DNA from: Ganoderma boninense
Lineage: Eukaryota; Basidiomycota; Agaricomycetes; Polyporales; Polyporaceae
Reading direction: 5' to 3'
Length of the DNA: 64,000 bases
Assembly (NCBI GenBank): GCA_002900995.3
Contig: CM035305.1
Coordinates: forward strand, 3,270,467-3,334,466
A program made the position numbers and the translations under genes. The notes beneath the pieces were generated by a model. That model had not been told where the DNA came from and searched no databases. It saw only the letters and a program-made list of their open reading frames with translations. This document shows positions 1 to 10,768 of this stretch, one piece after another (within the stretch, counting starts at the first letter, position 1; each line of letters begins with the position of its first letter).

Positions 1-11
1 GACGGGGGTCC

Positions 12-441
12 TCATAGCGAAGTGAATGCGCCGGGCCCGGCGCCTCCCGCCGCGGCACCAACGGTTTGGAGCTTCTCCCCGACCTTCTTATTGACCTCGA
101 AAAACTTGGCGACGCAGCGGTCTATGCAGACGCTCTCGCCCTTATTCAGGTCGCCCTCTGCATATCGTGTGCTGATGCACTTTGCGTGACATGACCTGGA
201 AGGGAAGGGGAAGTTAGCCTGCATGCGTCCACGGGGTCGCTGGGCGTGTCAATTGTGAAGCACTGACGAGACTAGGCGGTTGAAGATATCGGTGATCATG
301 TCCAGTCTGATATCAAGATGTCAGAACATGGCGTTATGTCTAGAAAGAGCTGGTGTGAACTCACTCTTGGGTAGCCATGTCAACACGCTCCTGGTTGATA
401 CCACCAGCGCCGGGTGTGGAGTTGCGGCCCAGGAAAGACAT
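12..441 (-). CDS. TIM10: TIM10, small Tim chaperone of mitochondrial protein import
   Basis: Small intermembrane-space chaperone that, with Tim9, escorts hydrophobic carrier precursors to the TIM22 translocase. Three exons by splice phase: 365-441, 268-306 and 12-195, giving 99 residues (family usually 90-100). The twin CX3C motif is visible as CHAKC and CIDRC, 17 residues apart, framed by the conserved stretches [15 protein letters not shown] and [10 protein letters not shown]. The start at 441 gives the MSFLGR opening typical of fungal Tim10. The donor of intron 2 (gtcagt) is slightly weak, but it is the only one that restores phase and the conserved LVSSC. Divergently paired with UTP4. Family assignment is secure; exon edges are inferred. 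Confidence 0.93.
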
Positions 442-750
442 TTTGGTGAATTATAAGGAATATGCCGATAGTAGCAGAGAAAAGAAAGGCGACTGAGGAG
501 AAGCAAGACAGCGGAGGGTGAGTGCTGTCTGGGGGTGAGGTGGTCGCTGGACGAGCGACGCGCTGCCGTCCAGCGCGTCATGCCCCCCTTCCCGATTGGG
601 AAATGAAAAAGTTTGCGCGTGACTGCCGCGATCGAGCCGATCCTCCGATTCCTCGAGCTCCCGTCGCCTGCGTCCTGTGCACTCTCGACCATTTGGCTTG
701 CCTAGTCTCCTCCCCAGTCTTTGCTTTCAAGGCAGGAACGCGTCGCTGCC
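442..750. promoter_or_regulatory. Bidirectional promoter region between TIM10 and UTP4
   Basis: The 309-bp intergenic space between two divergently transcribed start codons must carry both promoters. No clear TATA box is visible. Pyrimidine-rich stretches precede the UTP4 start. Its function is inferred from position only. Confidence 0.5.
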
Positions 751-3742
751 ATGGTTGAGACGCCCTCGACGCTCGCAGTGCACCGGTGCCGTTTCGTCGA
801 CTTTGCGCCTTCTGCAGTCACAGCTCTCGCTTTCCCGCCTCTCCCCCTCCCCTCGGTCAAAGGCAAGAGGGCTGCCAAAAATCAGGCATTTCCAGGCTTC
901 GCCCCGTTGGTTATCGGTCGTGCGAATGGGAACATCGAACTTTGCGAATGGACTGGCTCGGGTCCTCGCAGTCAAGCGCCACAGGCCTGGGTTGTCCGCA
1001 AGGTGTGTTTTTCTCCATACCTCGCACATGGAGGGGGGACTGAGTGAAGAAACTTTTCTCTTTTAGACCCTGTCAGGTCCATACCCTTCAAAAGTCGAGT
1101 CTCTGGCGCTCACCTTTCGCTCCCCGAGGCGAGCTTCAGAGGAGGAGGTGCCTTCATGGTCGAACTTGAGGCTGTTTAGTGCCGGAGGAGGTAACGAACT
1201 GGTTGAATGGGATATCGAGAAGGGTTGCGTAAAGGTGTGTTATATTGCACTTTATATTGTACTGTGTAGATGTAGCATACACTCATGCTTATTGCAGCGT
1301 ACACTTCCTTCACAAGGAGGACCCATCTGGTCACTTTCACCCAATCCTGCATCTACTGTCCTCGCTCTCGGCTGTGAAGATGGCGCCGTCCGTCTTGTGT
1401 CGTTGCTTTACGACGAACTCAACCACCTGCGCCGTTTGGATAGGGTCAAGAGCCGGATCCTCAGCATTGCCTGGGGTCCGCCCGTTCCTCGACAGACAAA
1501 AACGCAAACTGCAAACGCGGATTCCGACTCAGACGACTCAGACGATGACTGGTCCGATTCTTGGCTGGTCACCGGATGTTCTGACAGCAGTCTACGGAAA
1601 TGGGACTTCTCGACCGGTCGTGCTCTGGAGCGCATGGGGACCGACAAGATCCGTGGTGAACGTACCTTGGTTTGGGCAGTCAGCGTATTAGGGTACGCCT
1701 TTGTAATCGACTTTGTTGTGAACAATTTCGCTCACATCCATTCTCCATTAGTGACGGCACGATTGTATCGGGCGACTCCATGGGTATCGTCAAGTTTTGG
1801 GACTCCATGACTTGTACGCAATTGCAGAGTTTCCAAGGGCACGCCGCAGACGTTCTCTGCTTGACCGTCGGGCCAGTGAGTAGTACTATTTTTTTTATCG
1901 TTAGGCCGCACCGTCCTGAACGTATTATTGCAAGGATGGTACGGTCGTGTATACCTCTGGTGTTGATCAGAAGGTCTCTCAATTCTCTTACGTCAAGACA
2001 TCTCACTCCTCCACGAATCCCTCCCCTCTTTTTGCCCATGCTACCGGCAAATGGGTCCAGTCCTGCTCTCGTCGATTGCATTCACATGACGTTCGCGCAC
2101 TGGCCATCTGGCCTCCGCATAGTCCACTGCCTCCCTCTCACCGGCGACAATTCCCTACAGATATCGCCCCCGTTCTCGTTTCCGGCGGACTCGATATGTC
2201 AGTTGTCGTAACACCCGCAGCTCTCCCAACAGCAACGCTATCTGGGAAGGTCATGAACCCGCTCTCGACCAGCACACAGGCGACGTTCGAAGATGCATAT
2301 CACCGACGGCTTGCGTACTCTAGCGGTGCTGCTAGTGCGTCGGCGGTACATCTGGCAAGAAAATCTAGACTTGTCCTCTGTACAAGGGAGGCGGGTTTGA
2401 CGGTGTGGCGGGTTGGGAAGAGGAGACCTCGAGGAGACGGTCTTGATCTGGACCTGGAAGGTGGACAAGACCGCGGTTGGGAACGCGTGTTGGACATGGA
2501 CTTGAACGTTCACACAAACCTAGTCATAGGTGCAATTTCGGACGATGGGCGATGGATTGCTGTTTCAGATTGGTACGAAACAAAGCTATTCCAGCTCTCA
2601 GAGGAGGTAAGCAGTATGGTCATGTGTATACGAGCTGTTCTTTCTGACGATTCCAATCTCGACAGAAAAATGGTGATATCAAGCCTAGGCGAATACGAGA
2701 CTTCTCAGCCACTCTCCAGAGTTCGCTCAGTGAAGCTTCCACGGGCGCGTCTTCCCTCGTTTTTACCCCCGACTCTTCCAAGCTTGTCCTCGCCACGTCT
2801 AGCTCTGCGGTGGTCGTCATCATTGATCTTGGCTCGGAAGATAATGCCCCACATATCCTACGCAAATTTGAACAGCATCGAGTCCGAGACAGTTTCGTCA
2901 AGGGTCGGCTGGTCAAAGGTCGACAGGCACCAGCGGCTGTAAATGGCGATGACGTCGAGATGGGTTCGGACAACGAGGAAACACCTGCCGCGGACGGTGC
3001 AGAGTCTTCCGCCGAAGACTCCGACACTGAAGAGTCAAACCTGGTCCACACCACTGTGACTCGCATAGCCGTCAGCCCCGATGGGCAATGGCTTGCGACG
3101 TCCGACGACCTCAGACGGACCCACGTCTTCAACCTCGACGCCATTCAGCACCACGGGACACTTCCGACGTTCCCGCAACCTGTCCACGCTCTCTCCTTCG
3201 ACCCTTCCGCGCCCAGCACTCTCGTCCTCGGCTTCGCAGACAATCGGCTGGAGATATATGACGTGGAGGCACGCCAGTTCCCGCGCTGGGCCCGCTCGCT
3301 TGTCAACGGCGTGCCACAACGCTTCACGCACCTGCACGATCCCGTCTTGGGTGTGACATTCGACCCGGGTTCGCGCGTCGGCGGTGGAGGCGTGGACGGG
3401 GAGGGTTCGCCGCTCCCACCCAAGACCGCGCTGTTCTGGGGCGCGACGTGGATATGCAAGGTCATGCTCACCCAGCGCATCGGCTACGGCGGCTTCGAGA
3501 AGCGGAGACGAGGCAAGCGGAAGGCTCCCGAAGCGAATGCGAACGGACGGATCGAGGTCAGCGTGGAGGAGGGGCAGCAGGAGGGGCAGCAGCGCAACTT
3601 CAAGCTTGTCACGCATTACCGCCCGCTGTTGTTTGTCGATTTCATCGCATCTGGGGAGCTGGTTGTCGTTGAGCGGCCGCTCGTAGACGTCCTCGCGAAG
3701 CTTCCCCCGGCGTACTTCAAGCCGAAGTACGGAGCGACGTAG
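751..3742 (+). CDS. UTP4: UTP4 (cirhin), WD40 protein of the t-UTP/UTP-A small-subunit processome complex
   Basis: Nucleolar WD40 protein of the UTP-A subcomplex, which binds nascent pre-rRNA and supports 18S maturation. Six exons: 751-1002, 1067-1234, 1298-1692, 1752-1875, 1935-2606, 2666-3742; about 895 residues, close to the fungal family size. Recognisable Utp4 signatures are VHRCRFVDFAPSAVTALAF at the N-terminus, DGTIVSGDSMGIVKFWD near residue 310, SHDVRALAIWPP near 390, and a late AVSPDGQWLATSDD repeat. An acidic linker (EMGSDNEETPAADGAESSAED) lies between WD repeats in the second half. The start ATG at 751 is the first in frame after the promoter. All exon junctions keep phase. Shares its promoter with TIM10. 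Confidence 0.92.
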
Positions 3743-4116
3743 TTGCTGTGCTGGGGCGTACAGTGCTTCAAAAGTACCATATATGTATAATCACAACAGA
3801 CGGTGGCTTTCATGCCAATGCCATATACCTTCCTCTTAAGTTACCACGTCCGCTTCCACATTTCCTGACAACAGCGAACTTTGTCCCTCATACCAGCACT
3901 TGAATCTCAAGGAATTCGCTCATGAAACAAGGACTCGCTCACATACTCAATCATTATGCGCGTGCTCTAAGGACAAACTCTATGTACGGTGGGGATAATG
4001 TAGGTACCTGGGCGCTGTCCGGTATGCTGCTAATTCTAAAATAGTCCACTTATTTAAACGTCTAGGAGGTCATTGCATAGCCAGCATCGTGATTACCAAC
4101 TGTCCCATGTGAATCT
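3743..4116. other. Convergent intergenic region, UTP4 / Mpv17-family gene
   Basis: 374 bases between two convergent stop codons. AT-richer than the flanking genes; presumably holds both 3' untranslated regions. No other feature seen. Confidence 0.5.
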
Positions 4117-5088
4117 TCATGTCGAGCTCACGGTCTGTTCTAGGCGGTCTTCCTCGTCTTGAACCTCTGATTCCCTTGAGACCCAGTTAGCAACATCATT
4201 GTGCCAAGACGCACCATACGTACTTGGCATTCAAAAGCGACAGGTACAATGTCCAAAACACTCCACAGGTGGCCTGGAAGGGGACACGATACGGTAGCGG
4301 CATGTATCTGAAGTTGATCAGCTGCAAAAAATGACCGTCAATTTTCCGTGAAGCCAAGTCACAAGAAACACATACCTGCGCGAGGGGCCAGACCCGCCAG
4401 TTAGCAAGCAGGGCCACTTTATACATGTCGTTGAATCGTTGTTGGATGTGCTTCATGTCGCGACCCTCCATAAGCCCCATTGAACCGATGAACAACGTTA
4501 GCTGTATAACTGATTAGTACGCTTGAGCTGGACGAACTAGACTGGCAACGTACGCCCATGGGCGCCCTTGCTCGTGTGTTAGCATGCGCAGGCGGACTAA
4601 TGCGGCCGGTGATAAGGACTCACACGAGGAGCTGGTCTGCGCCGACACGACGCGCAAGTGCATGGAAGCTGACCCTGCCCCTGCAGTTGTCCCGCCTTAC
4701 AGGCCGTAAAGGCAGGTTGTGCTCGAGGAAAAAGTTCCACCGACCGATGAGTGGGCCTACCACATGGGTTGCTTTTAACATATAGTTCGTACAGGACAGA
4801 GCGCGAAAACTTACCCATGGCAAAGCCGAACACGAAGAAGCGCAACGTCCGCAATAAATCATACTGGTGCTTCTGCCGGCCATTGTCTGGATCAGTCTGG
4901 AAAGGACGAGGGGTTAAATTCACATGACATCGCGTATGAAAAAGCACCGAGATACGAACGAGCTTCTGTGAAACCTGAGCGACAGCGTCCCCGAATGCGT
5001 TCAGTGCGCCGTTGGTGACTGCGAGCGTGAAATAGGGGCGAGCCGTAAAAGATTGTTGGTAGACACGAGCGAGTGCGAGGCTAGCCAT
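4117..5088 (-). CDS. SYM1: Mpv17/PMP22-family membrane protein (Sym1-like)
   Basis: Four-TM protein of the Mpv17/PMP22 family, in yeast the inner mitochondrial membrane protein Sym1. Seven exons by phase: 4960-5088, 4815-4896, 4624-4756, 4554-4566, 4376-4501, 4224-4321, 4117-4174; 212 residues, normal for the family. Conserved blocks are GDAVAQVSQ, GPLIGRWNFFLE, ADQLLVAPMGLTLFIGSMG, NWRVWPLAQLINFRYMPLPYRVPF and FWTLYLSLLNAK. The APMG block is supplied by a 13-nt micro-exon (4554-4566). The first intron donor (gttcgt) is atypical. The last exon gives a charged tail (ESEVQDEEDR) and replaces a read-through that would stop at 4196. The specific Sym1 orthology is likely but not proven against other Mpv17 paralogues. 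Confidence 0.88.
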
Positions 5089-5410
5089 GGTATTCTAGCG
5101 TATGTGGGTAGAGACAGAGGTGGGGGAAGATTCCTGAGGTCGCACATAGAAATGGTGATGAGAACTCCACAGGAGCTCCTTGATTGCGTCCGCCGGAGGG
5201 AGCCCTCTAAGTAGCCACCCTCGATCCATCCCGGCGTCTAGGCGATGAATACTCTTATGCTGAACGCCCAGGTAGGAAACTTCGAGGCCCTTCACGCTAG
5301 ACTCGAACAGACATCTGGCGAATGAATTTTATTGCTATAGTGACGCGAGGCAGTCTAGAACGAGTCATCCAAGGCCAGCAGACGACAGACGGAGAAAACA
5401 TACGGCACAA
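5089..5410. other. Intergenic region upstream of the Mpv17-family gene and downstream of PTH2
   Basis: 322 bases between two genes in the same (minus) orientation. It must hold the Mpv17-family promoter and the PTH2 3' UTR. No further structure seen. Confidence 0.45.
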
Positions 5411-6429
5411 TCACAGTAACCTTAGCTTCGCCGTAACCTTGTTCACGAGCTCTACGGGACCTGTTATAGGGAAATATTATACACTTGAAGATGAAGTTCA
5501 GCATCGATTTCAATATACGTACCTGGACCGATACCAAGTACAGTGCGGGAGCCTGCGGCGATTTGAGTTCGTCCACTGGAGTGGAGAATGAGCTTCATAA
5601 ACAGAGCACAAGAAGCGGTGACTAACGCATCGAAAATCGAACGAGCTGCCAGACTCAAGCTCTTGGCTATCGCTTCTAGCTCTAGAAGCTCGTCTTCCGA
5701 ACCGGCTTTTAGTGCGATCTTTGCTTGACTAGGTGTTACGTCAATATGCAATGCCACCACCAGCCGAATGTTTGACCGCGCACCCAGTTCGCTCCCAGTG
5801 CTTCAATAACTGCTCAAGTGGTCATTGGAGGGAAAAGGACATTCTCAATCCGGAAAGCTTACAGCAGGGTTCGTTTTCTGAAGCGCCTTATAACAGGCGA
5901 GGGTGGCATGCCTTGCCTGTGCTTGAGAATCCGGGTCCATACGAACAAGCCATGGTACTTACCCGCACCTTCAAAGTCTGGGTGAGACAAAAGAATAAAT
6001 CAGCTGGGATACTACTCACTGAGCCGCGATCTTCCCAGTGCTCATCCCAAGATCGGTTCGTACGACCAATACCTATTCAGCATGAGCGCAAGGTCTCTTC
6101 TTGGGATATGGGTGGCATACACACCATCTTGCAAGGCTCCAAGAACCCGGGTTTCACTGCAGAAAGGTCCCCATCGGCTAGCTCCTCGTCCTCGCTCTCA
6201 CTATCTTCGTGGGCATCCTGCGATTGGTCCGGTTTCGTCGCAGGGGGTGGACTCGGCTCTGCCGCGTTTCTCTCTCTATGAGTAGACCATGCTCCCAATG
6301 CAAATCCGGCACTAAGCGAGGTGGCCAGAGAAATGGCGAGAATTACTGTGAGCCACTGTGTTAGAGCAGTGCAAGAGGCAGAGAGAATCAGATGTGCGGA
6401 CCACTTTGAGACGAAGAGAGCGAAGACAT
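5411..6429 (-). CDS. PTH2: Peptidyl-tRNA hydrolase 2 (PTH2/Bit1 family), N-terminally anchored
   Basis: Hydrolyses peptidyl-tRNA released from stalled ribosomes; fungal Pth2 is often on the mitochondrial outer surface. Nine exons: 6402-6429, 6125-6345, 6020-6072, 5963-5968, 5863-5911, 5784-5809, 5627-5728, 5523-5575, 5411-5460; 195 residues. Exon 2 begins with a hydrophobic segment (ILAISLATSLSAGFALGAW) that fits an N-terminal anchor, followed by an acidic linker (DSESEDEELADGD). The catalytic fold shows VLVVRTDLGMSTGKIAAQ, a QCGHATLACYK block, GQAKIALKAGSEDELL, DAGRTQIAAGSRTVLGIGP and the C-terminal KVTAKLRLL. The QCGH block requires a 6-nt micro-exon at 5963-5968. Exon 1 (donor gtccgc) is the least certain part. 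Confidence 0.88.
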
Positions 6430-6600
6430 GCCGGGGCGGCGTTCGCCGAGCGTACCTCCCGACTCCGTCTTCGACTTTTTGCCGAGGGGCGCTTCTTTTA
6501 CCTTCATTTCTCTCCAGGCTGAGGCTCGTGCACCTTCCTCCTTGTTACCCAGTCTAGCCCGTCATCTTTCGCAGCGGCTTGCCTCACCGACGACGTCCCA
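6430..6600. promoter_or_regulatory. Short divergent promoter between PTH2 and HAS1
   Basis: Only 171 bases separate the two divergent start codons, so the two promoters must overlap. Pyrimidine-rich tracts (cttctttta, cttcatttctctcc) precede the HAS1 start. Inferred from position. Confidence 0.45.
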
Positions 6601-8548
6601 ATGGTTTCCGACGACTCAACCCCACCCGTCGGCCCTGCAGGCGGTCCATCTCGCAAACCTTTCTCAGAGCTTGACCTCTCGGAACCAACCATGAGAGCTC
6701 TCAACGAAATGAAGTTCGAAACCATGACGGCTGTTCAAGAGCACTCAATACCCCCCCTTCTTGCTGGGAAGGACGTTCTAGGTGCTGCAAGGACAGGGTC
6801 CGGGAAAACACTTGCTTTCCTCATTCCCGCTGTGGAAATGTTGCATCGACTGAAGTTCAAGCCTCGCAATGGTGCGCCTTCACTTTGTATGATGCTAGTG
6901 TCTCCAACTATGACCAGCTGACAGTCATGGCTTCCCACTGGTAGGTACCGGGGTCATCATCATTTCCCCCACACGAGAGCTAGCGCTACAAATATTCGAT
7001 GTAGCGAGGGAGCTCATGCAATTCCATTCACAAACATTCGGTATCCTCATGGGCGGTGCGAACAGGAAGGGGGAGGAGGTGAAGCTGCAGAAGGGCGTAA
7101 ATCTGCTGATTGCAACACCGGGTCGGCTCATTGACCATTTGGAGGTACGTCTCGTCCAGACGCGACTGGTTTCGCAGGAGTATCCATTCAGTTCTGTCCA
7201 GGGTACCAAGGGATTCGTTTTCCGGAATCTCAAGAGTCTCGTAATCGACGAAGCAGACCGGATATTAGAAGTCGGCTTCGAGGAGCAGATGAAGAAAATC
7301 ATTTCTACTCTCCCCAATGGTACGCGTTCCTGTGATCGCTATGCAATTGCGTCGCTAAGTGAACTCTGCAGAGGGTCGCCAGTCTATGTTGTTCTCCGCA
7401 ACACAGACGAACAAGGTCTCCGACCTCGCACGGATATCCCTTCGCCCTGGACCCATTCTCATTGACGTTGACAAGACCGAGAACACGAGCACTGTCTCGA
7501 CGCTGACTCAAGGATATGTCGTTTGCCCATCCGATCGTCGATTCCTCCTCCTCTACACGTTCCTCAAGAAGAATATCAAGAAAAAGATGATTGTATTCTT
7601 TTCGAGCTGTAGATCCGTAAAGTACCATGCCGAACTTCTCAATTATATTGATGTACCAGTACTTGACCTTCACGTATGTTTTCCCCTCTCAATATTCACT
7701 TTAGAAATTGTGCTGACAGCTTGTACGCAGGGTAACCAAAAGCAACAGAAGCGGACAGCGACCTTTATGGAATTCCGTAATGCGGAGACTGGCATCCTCC
7801 TGTGCACAAACGTCGCAGCGCGAGGGCTCGACATCCCTCGGGTAGACTGGATCATTCAGTATGACCCACCAGATGATCCCCGAGACTACATCCATCGAGT
7901 GGGGCGGACAGCGCGGGCCGGGAATGCTGGCAAGAGTCTCATGTTCCTCCTTCCCAGCGAGCTCGGCTTCCTTCGATATCTCAAGGAGGCGAAGGTTCCT
8001 CTAAACGAGTATACCTTCCCTGCGAACAAAATCAGCAATATTCAGTCACAGGTGTGCAAGCAATTACGCATCTTGATCCAATTGACTAATGATGGGGTCA
8101 GCTTGAGACGCTCTTGCAAAAGAACTACCACCTCTGGCAGTCCGCTAAAGAGGGCTATCGGTCGTATCTACAGGCGTACGCCTCGTACTCGCATAAGAAG
8201 ATCTTTGACGTCAACCAGCTGGACCTCACCAAGGTCGGGAGGTCATTCGGTCTCACTGTTCCGCCCCGCGTGAGCCTCAACGTCGCCGGCAGCGGGAAGC
8301 CCGAGAAGAAGCGGAAGCGGGACGGGTACGACGAAGAGGACTGGCAGGAGATTGACGCTGTGGACAAGGAGTCGGGCGATGAGGACGCGGAGCAGGATGC
8401 GGGGCAGACATCGAGGAGAAACATGCGCGAGCAGTCGAGAACGAAGCGGGAGGAGACGCTAGGTCGGAAGAGGGCTGAGAAGGAGGTGTACCGGAAAGGC
8501 ATGGAGCGGAAAAAACAGAAGGCCGAAGGAACGCAATGGAGCAGATGA
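6601..8548 (+). CDS. HAS1: HAS1, DEAD-box ATP-dependent RNA helicase of ribosome biogenesis
   Basis: Nucleolar RNA helicase acting in both 40S and 60S precursor processing. Six exons: 6601-6871, 6945-7144, 7202-7319, 7372-7673, 7731-8051, 8102-8548; 552 residues. Motifs in order: Q motif ([10 protein letters not shown]...VQEHS), motif [10 protein letters not shown], Ia PTRELAL, GG, Ib TPGR, II DEAD in [16 protein letters not shown], and [10 protein letters not shown]. The tail ([18 protein letters not shown] followed by VPPRV) is the Has1-specific C-terminal extension, which separates it from other DEAD-box proteins, and is followed by a basic/acidic low-complexity end. The N-terminal extension is short (about 20 residues) compared with many Has1 proteins. 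Confidence 0.94.
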
Positions 8549-8958
8549 CCCTACGAAGCTCTCGCCTCCCTCGCGGGATCCATGCTGCTCCAAACATGTC
8601 CTCCCGAGTCGTCTGAGTGTTGTTGTCTTGCATGCCATGTACGTGTTTCCGCGTAGATTACATGCGTACCGGTTCCATGCTTCATGTTATGGACGATCAG
8701 ACATGACCAGCAACGTTGCGATGGCCACTAGCACTGGCGACAGCATCCGCGAACGTGGCGAGGGTGCGGGATGCGCCAGCCGTCGGCGTTGTTGATAAGT
8801 GCAGTGGGGTCATGGGCGCTCCAACCACGGGGTGGCGTCGTGCGCCGGCCCTAAAGCTGGACCTCGTGTGCGTCACCGCGCGGTGTTCTGTATCACTTGT
8901 CCACGTCTCGTCCGTCCCCACACATTTTCGCCCTCGTACGACAGCCCTCAAGAGCGCA
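8549..8958. other. Intergenic region HAS1 / TMEM33-like gene
   Basis: 410 bases between two genes transcribed in the same direction: HAS1 3' UTR and promoter of the next gene. No open frame here looks like a protein I can place. Confidence 0.4.
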
Positions 8959-10157
8959 ATGGCCACAACGCAGGTCAGTACATTCCTATGTATACCTCTA
9001 GAGACGTTTGATTGAATTCTGGACGGAATGGCCCCGAAACAGCACTACCTCTGGGCCGCAGGCCACTTCCTCCTCCTCATATGCTCCCTTCGATTTTTCC
9101 TCGCGAAGGTGATGTTCACATCCATCTCTTCGTTCTGGTACAGAGGTGCGCATCTCCCGTTCTGGCCTCCTCAAGGGAGGTATTGAGGTGATTGTGGTGC
9201 AGCGAGTTTCACGGGGGCGCTCGTCAGCTACGCCATTGTGTGCCAGTACGTCCATGTTCTGTCTGTCGCGCTGGCTTGCGAACACAAGGAATTGACTATC
9301 TGGCTGCAGAAAATCGCTAGGGGTACGTCTTTGCGATGGAACTACATATCGACTAGACCAACCAATGGTGACATAGGTGCCGCAACCCAATGCTGCCTGG
9401 ATACGGCGCGCCCTGCTGGATGAGGTATGTCCTATACGCCTCCTACAACCCTATGTTGGTTTGACCTGCTCTCTCCAGAATATTCAATACTTCCTGCTTG
9501 CCTTCTTTTGGTGGTCGACGCGCCCCGTAACATGTACGTGGCCAACTCATTCCATCATATGGGGTCTGCTGAATTCCAGTGTCTAGTTGCACTCGTCCCC
9601 TACGCCATTTTCTCTCTCTTCCATGCGCTCACCTTCACGCGCACGACCTTAATGCCCCAGTTCCTTCCTCCGGGCCCTCCCGCGCAGCAGGGTGCCGCTC
9701 CCACTCCTCATCCCCTCGCGAAGAAGCTGCAGGCTTGGGTCAAGGGTTCGTCGTTCGGCTTTCTCCTGCCAAGGGTGTGCATCTCATGACTTTCACAGCC
9801 AACTACGACAACGCTATGAGGGCCGTCGCTTTCACTGAGCTCCTGATCATGGCGCGTGTCACCATCGGTGCACTGACTTGGCGCCTTGCTCTGGTCGCCC
9901 CTGTCATCTACGCACACTTCCTTCGCCAGCGCTGGTACCAGTCCAAGTTCACGCGCGAGGCGGTTATCTACGTCGACGGCAAGATCACTACCTTCGTGTC
10001 GAGCCCCGGCAGGCCTCCCGTCCTTGGGCAGGTGTACACCCAATTCGGGGGCATCATCGGCAGGTGGGTAGGGTCTACCCTCAACAATAACGGTGCCGCT
10101 CAGAACGGGAACGGCGCGGGAGCTGCGGGGGCGGGTGCTGGTGCACGCCGTCAGTGA
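8959..10157 (+). CDS. TMEM33/Pom33-family nuclear envelope-ER membrane protein
   Basis: Multi-pass protein of the TMEM33/Pom33 (Krueppel homologue) family. In yeast Pom33 helps distribute nuclear pores. Eight exons: 8959-8973, 9043-9145, 9203-9245, 9310-9322, 9377-9424, 9479-9526, 9580-9745, 9799-10157; 264 residues (human TMEM33 is 247). Conserved blocks are HYLWAAGHFLLLICSL, SFTGALVSYAIV, KSLGVPQPNAAWIRRALLDE, IQYFLLAFFWW and LVPYAIFSLFHALTFTRTT. KSLG comes from a 13-nt micro-exon. The end is a Gly/Ala/Asn-rich tail. An alternative start is ATG 9028 (MAPKQHYLW) without the first intron; both give the same core. Confidence 0.87.
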
Positions 10158-10768
10158 GCTATGTAACTAGTATGATTTCCTTTCAGCGGCCTGTCCTGAG
10201 TTCTGCTCGAACACTAGTGGATTCGGTAGGATGATAGATTAACTTGCAATTTATGTTGTCTATATTTCAGGTCCCAAATAATTGTCCGGATTTCTTTCCA
10301 GCATCTGCCTCTGCCGTGATACTATGAATGGTCGAATACTGGTCTGATGTGGTCGGAGTGTCCAGGCAATGCCGTTGCTTCTCCTCGCTCCTCATTAGTC
10401 TGTCTATTGGAGAACTGTTTTCCCGTTCACCGGTCTAGCCCTTGCCATTCACCTTGATCCCGTTGGGCTGCGTGGTTTCGTAAGGATACGTCATAGGTTG
10501 CCCATACGTATGTACCCTTTAAATGACGTACACGACGGACTTTCATGTCCATGCAATTCTCCGACACACACGTCGAGGCCAGTGCAAGTGCATACTATTT
10601 TGCAAGGAGTGTTTGAGTGGTTGGCGGACCTGCCGAGATCAATGAGAGACGGGCCGCGGTGCGGGGACGGCCAATGAGAGGCGTTCGGGGCAAACAGGGC
10701 GAAGAGGCGCCGAGTCGAAACGGGTCGAGGGGCGAAGCTGGCGTCGTTGAAAACGTCCTGCTTGGTCG
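10158..10768. other. Intergenic region TMEM33-like gene / CBS-PB1 gene
   Basis: 611 bases: 3' UTR of the upstream gene and promoter of the CBS-PB1 gene. No gene or repeat recognised. Confidence 0.4.

Noticed and set aside
4196..4230. Mpv17-family stop at 4196 (ending ...NAKYVWCVLAQ)
   Set aside because: Splicing at gtacgt inside that stretch gives a charged tail of the kind seen in fungal homologues and keeps phase to 4117.
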